From the NCBI GenBank assembly GCA_905479165.1, contig CAJQLK010000097.1:1-37224 (forward strand): a stretch of 37,224 nt of DNA, written 5' to 3'. The translations under genes were made by a program, and so were the position numbers. Below, one piece after another: positions 34,091 through 37,224 of this stretch (positions are counted from its first letter, which is position 1; each line of letters opens with the position of its first letter). The DNA comes from an uncultured Flavobacteriales bacterium (lineage in GTDB: Bacteria; Bacteroidota; Bacteroidia; Flavobacteriales; BACL11). The notes beneath the pieces were generated by a model. The model was given only the letters and a program-made list of their open reading frames with translations. It was not told the origin of the DNA and ran no database searches.

Positions 34091-35406
34091 TGAAGAAAAT
34101 CATACTACTACTATTATTACTATCTAATATTCTTTATGGCCAAGACTCACTTAGCTTAATGGATGCAATTAAAATAGGACTTTGGAAAAATTATGATATA
34201 CAAATAAGTACAAAAAAACAGAATATTAATAAAATAAATAACAACTGGACTAATGCTGGCGCATTACCTGCTATAAACCTATCAGTAAGAAATGAAGAAT
34301 CTTTATCAGATCAATCTAATAATCCAGCCTCATTTATACAACAAGAGCTACGCTCTACTTCAATAAATGGAAGTGTTAATCTCAGCTGGACTCTCTTCAA
34401 TGGATTTGCAATTAGAGCAAACAAAGCTAAACTAAGAAATTTGGAAGAAATAAGTAGTAATAATGCAACACTAACCATAGAAAATACTATACAAGGAATC
34501 ATCCTACAATACTATAACTGTGTACTGCAAAAGGAAAGATTAGAATTATTACAAAAAGTTGTGCGTCTAGCAAATAATCGTCTGGAATATCTACAAACAA
34601 AATATGATATTGGAGTAAGTAGTAAAATTGATTTATTACAAATTGAAAATGCTATGCTTACAGATAGTTCAAATCTTATTATGCAAGAACTCAACTATAA
34701 TAATGCAATCAAAAACCTTAATCTTACTCTAGGAAAAGAAATTGAAACAACTTGGAGCTTTACTGATGAGATTAATACTGAAATACAATTATTTTCATAT
34801 GAGAACTTAAAAGCTAGCACACTTGATGATAATACAAACATCAAAAATCAGTATTACAACATACAACTAGCAAAGCAAGATATTCGCCTATCAAAAGCAG
34901 TATTTTACCCTATGATTTCAGTAAACTCAGGAGCTGCTTATAACGAGAGTACTTATGATATTGGAGAACTTAGTAATATTATGGACAACACTGGAGAAAG
35001 CATAAATTATTTTGCAAATTTCTCAGTTAATTTTCGATTATTTGATGGGGGTAAACTATACAGTACCTTAAGAAAGGTAAAAGTACAAAAGGAAATAAAC
35101 GATTTGGAATACGAAAAAGTTAAAAGAGAAGTCTTACATCAATTATCCTTAACAAATGATAAATATAACAGTAGAATATCAGCTCTTAGTTTAAACCAAA
35201 AAGCTTTTAAAATTGCTGAAACAAATTACACTCTAGCTAGAGATAAACAGAACAGAGGAGTTATCAATTCATTTATGTATAGGGATATTGAAATCGCTTT
35301 TATTACTTCAGGTATTAATGCACAGCAAGCTGCTTATAATTTAATGGAAAGCAAAATTGCGCTACTTAAAATTACTGGTGGAATTATTCAAAGTTATGAG
35401 CAGTAA
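34090..35406 (+). CDS. TolC-family outer-membrane efflux protein
   Basis: 438 residues. Signal peptide MKKIILLLLLLSNILYGQ, followed by two long helical-hairpin repeats typical of the OEP family (LSLMDAIKIGLWKNYDIQIS ... YDIGVSSKIDLLQIENAML, and second-half TNYTLARDKQNRGVINSFMY). It would be the outer-membrane exit duct of the tripartite pump. Last gene of the operon, followed directly by a terminator. Confidence 0.92.
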   Translation: MKKIILLLLLLSNILYGQDSLSLMDAIKIGLWKNYDIQISTKKQNINKINNNWTNAGALPAINLSVRNEESLSDQSNNPASFIQQELRSTSINGSVNLSWTLFNGFAIRANKAKLRNLEEISSNNATLTIENTIQGIILQYYNCVLQKERLELLQKVVRLANNRLEYLQTKYDIGVSSKIDLLQIENAMLTDSSNLIMQELNYNNAIKNLNLTLGKEIETTWSFTDEINTEIQLFSYENLKASTLDDNTNIKNQYYNIQLAKQDIRLSKAVFYPMISVNSGAAYNESTYDIGELSNIMDNTGESINYFANFSVNFRLFDGGKLYSTLRKVKVQKEINDLEYEKVKREVLHQLSLTNDKYNSRISALSLNQKAFKIAETNYTLARDKQNRGVINSFMYRDIEIAFITSGINAQQAAYNLMESKIALLKITGGIIQSYEQ

Positions 35407-35435
35407 GCTAATTCTTAAATAAGAATGTGCTTTTT
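35406..35435 (+). terminator. Terminator of the efflux operon
   Basis: AGC-ta-ATTCTT / AAGAAT-gt-GCT around an AAAT loop, followed by a T run. It begins at the last base of the TolC-like stop codon. Confidence 0.75.
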
Positions 35436-35438
35436 AAT

Positions 35439-35446
35439 TACCTTTG
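35439..35446 (+). promoter_or_regulatory. Candidate -7 box of the 35477 gene
   Basis: TACCTTTG matches TAnnTTTG just after the efflux terminator, 30 bp before the ATG. Confidence 0.5.
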
Positions 35447-35476
35447 CCTAATATTATTAATAATATTAAATAACTA

Positions 35477-36304
35477 ATGAAGACACTTATCTTTTGTACA
35501 TCCTACTTTGATACGGAAGAATTATATCTAAAAAGGTACCAAAAATGGATTGATTATTATAATAATCATCCATTTACGAATGACAAGAATATGTATTTAA
35601 TTGATGATAGTTCTAATTTAGAAGTGATGACAGGTGATGCAGTGCATATTATAAAAGAGGGTAAATTAGGCAACTTTCAAGAAACAGATAAAATTAATTT
35701 ATATTCATTTAATAATAGAAAAGGATTGAACTGGTCTCATAACTCTGCAAATAATGAGGGTTGGTGGAGAAGCTTCTGTGCTGCACTAGAAATAGCTGAA
35801 GAATATAATTACGAAAAAATCGTGCATATTGAGGCTGACGCATTTTTAATTTCTAATAGGTTGTTTGATTATATAAATAATTTAAAGACCGGCTGGACTG
35901 GCTTATGGGCTAATAAGTACTGCTTTCCAGAGTCTTGTATTCAAGTAATCTGCAAAGATCAGTTTGATAAATTCAAAGATTTTGCATCTTGTGGCCCACA
36001 TAAGCTTTCTAAGATGGGGTTAGCTGAAAAAGTTATTCCATTTACTTATGTTGAGAGAAGGTTTCTAGGAGATAGATATGGAGAAAAAAGTAATATGCAG
36101 ATGGAGGGTCTAGATTATTTTTGTCAAACTAAATTAGATACAATTATTACACCAGAGGCTTTTGATAAATTACAAGCATCTAATATATATTTTTTTCGAA
36201 AGCTATGGAGTTTCCATTTAGTTCAATTTTTATGGAGAAATAGGTTAGAATTATTAATCCTATTAGTAATAATATCTATATTTCTATTGACTATAGAAAT
36301 ATAA
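35477..36304 (+). CDS. Membrane-anchored glycosyltransferase-like protein, function uncertain
   Basis: 275 residues. The N-terminus KTLIFCTSYFDTEELYLKRY and the central KIVHIEADAFLISNRLFDYI (an ExD in place of the usual DxD) resemble a GT-A glycosyltransferase that binds a nucleotide sugar with metal. GWWRSFCAALEIAEE precedes it. The C-terminus (LELLILLVIISIFLLTIEI) is a single membrane helix, so the enzyme would be anchored with its catalytic part in the cytoplasm. No named family is recognised; the fold call is inference. Surface-glycan work would fit the nearby sulfotransferase. Confidence 0.5.
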   Translation: MKTLIFCTSYFDTEELYLKRYQKWIDYYNNHPFTNDKNMYLIDDSSNLEVMTGDAVHIIKEGKLGNFQETDKINLYSFNNRKGLNWSHNSANNEGWWRSFCAALEIAEEYNYEKIVHIEADAFLISNRLFDYINNLKTGWTGLWANKYCFPESCIQVICKDQFDKFKDFASCGPHKLSKMGLAEKVIPFTYVERRFLGDRYGEKSNMQMEGLDYFCQTKLDTIITPEAFDKLQASNIYFFRKLWSFHLVQFLWRNRLELLILLVIISIFLLTIEI

Positions 36305-36420
36305 TGTTGTTTCTTAGAATCAGTCTTTTTGAGGTTGAGGCAATAGACTTTAGTTAATAAAAATCAGATCCAATAAATAGTAAATAATCAATTTTTTCCA
36401 TCACTTAATCAAAATAACGC

Positions 36421-37122
36421 CTAATCAATTAGAATAATCCTTACATTATTTATTTTAGAAATCTTCTCGATTTCACCTATATCATTTTTAAAGTCTAATC
36501 CATTAGTCCAGCAATGAATACTATAATTAGGAAACTTATTTGAATAGAACTTGACATTATGGTAAGAACAAGAAATAGCATCAGGTGTATAATTTTCTAA
36601 ATCATTTCTTATTTCATACACCTGAAAAATACTCTTGATTAAGTTAAAAGAAGGTAGCCAATAACTAATTTTGTAACCTGACTTCTTCAATTCATATAAC
36701 AGCTTAATATCTTTAGACTCAATAATTATTCTTTGCTTTGAAATGGTTTCTTTTGTAATTGAATCTAATCTTTTAATAACAGATGAGACATTAGAATAAT
36801 TTAGATTCTTTAGATCAACCCAAAAATACATGTCATTATTATTAATCTTTGAAAGATAAACAGAAAGAGAGTTATCCTTGAAACTACCATGATGCCGAAC
36901 ATCAAACAAGGATTTATCAGACTCAAAAAAAACATCTAACTCAACTCCATTATATTTAACAGATAAATCATTTGCGATTTGATGGTCTAATACTCTATGT
37001 GCCCAATATTTATTTGAATGATTGTAAAAAACTGGAACACTCTTCTCATATATAGAATAATTATAAAATACTAAATACAGAACAACAAATATTAAAACAC
37101 TAAATAACATCTTATTCCTCAT
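36421..37122 (-). CDS. Membrane-anchored GDPD-like phosphodiesterase
   Basis: 233 residues. An N-terminal membrane helix (LFSVLIFVVLYLVFYNY, 6-22) precedes a compact TIM-barrel-like domain. H42-R43 (WAHRVLD), E61 and D63 (GVELDVFF) and H77-H78 (DVRHHG) match the catalytic His, Glu/Asp metal and second His positions of glycerophosphodiester phosphodiesterases. IIIES and the C-terminal VRIILID fit further strands. The domain is shorter than typical GDPD, and the substrate is unknown. It starts 3 bp after the stop of the partial gene to its right. Confidence 0.6.
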   Translation of the reverse strand: MRNKMLFSVLIFVVLYLVFYNYSIYEKSVPVFYNHSNKYWAHRVLDHQIANDLSVKYNGVELDVFFESDKSLFDVRHHGSFKDNSLSVYLSKINNNDMYFWVDLKNLNYSNVSSVIKRLDSITKETISKQRIIIESKDIKLLYELKKSGYKISYWLPSFNLIKSIFQVYEIRNDLENYTPDAISCSYHNVKFYSNKFPNYSIHCWTNGLDFKNDIGEIEKISKINNVRIILID

Positions 37123-37125
37123 AAA

Positions 37126-37224
37126 TTAATAATTTAAATATCTGTCAAATGAATATTGTAAAAACATTTCAGCTTCAGACACAATACTACTATCATTAAA
37201 ATTACTTTCAATAAACTTATTATA
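37126..37224 (-). CDS. C-terminal end of an unidentified gene (partial)
   Basis: The last 32 codons, reading NKFIESNFNDSSIVSEAEMF and then LQYSFDRYLNY-stop, run off the right edge. Only 3 bp separate its stop from the ATG of the GDPD-like gene, so the two form an operon. It is too short to name. Confidence 0.55.
   Translation of the reverse strand, partial: YNKFIESNFNDSSIVSEAEMFLQYSFDRYLNY

Overview
The window looks like a piece of a marine-type Bacteroidota (Flavobacteriales-like) chromosome. The DNA is very AT-rich. Many genes are preceded by the Bacteroidota -7 box TAnnTTTG. Secreted proteins carry short leaders ending in FGQ or SSC, and two end in a type IX secretion (T9SS) sorting tail (YDDGTVEKRIVI). 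A large gliding-motility-type surface protein runs off the left edge.

1-20259, core chromosome. On the minus strand: a giant surface protein (partial) and an FMN nitronate monooxygenase/FabK-like enzyme. On the plus strand: glyA, a bifunctional rel/spoT, a Fur-family regulator, purA and an OstA/LptA-like protein. Minus: a TPR/PD40/OmpA envelope protein overlapping queE. Plus: ftcD, a YjdM/PhnA-like protein, rlmF and a lipoprotein. Minus: a class IV aminotransferase and sucD. Plus: mnmE, which lacks one base and is split into two frames.

20242-27390, a compact integrated element of about 7.1 kb. It is bounded by a 62-bp direct repeat (61/62 identical) that contains the last five codons and the stop of mnmE, so insertion at the 3' end of mnmE left the gene's end intact. 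From left to right it carries a tyrosine integrase, an excisionase-like HTH protein, a strong stem-loop, a minimal 131-residue protein with all three HUH replication-initiator motifs, a run of secreted/lipoprotein/membrane cargo genes, and a DUF5681-like protein near the right end. There is no MOB-type relaxase, conjugation gene or capsid gene. The order integrase, excisionase, origin/Rep, cargo, possible terminase-linked protein resembles phage-satellite (PICI-like) design. This comparison is inference.

Inside the cargo, and once more outside the element, genes are joined by a recurring joint (core CAATAGATTAAC) that continues into a shared signal-peptide start (MKKLLLILLCLP...). The bodies differ completely. 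Two cargo genes also share a near-identical T9SS tail. This looks like modular gene shuffling around conserved secretion leader and tail modules, and several copies are truncated or fused.

27391-37224, chromosome again. A gene-poor stretch with a tiny membrane ORF and a nested inverted-repeat region is followed by one more leader-type small membrane gene and a sulfotransferase-like gene on the minus strand. Next comes a TetR-controlled RND efflux operon (tetR, adaptor, pump, TolC-like) with a perfect 11-bp inverted-repeat operator, then a membrane-anchored glycosyltransferase-like gene, a GDPD-like phosphodiesterase on the minus strand, and the last 32 codons of another minus-strand gene.
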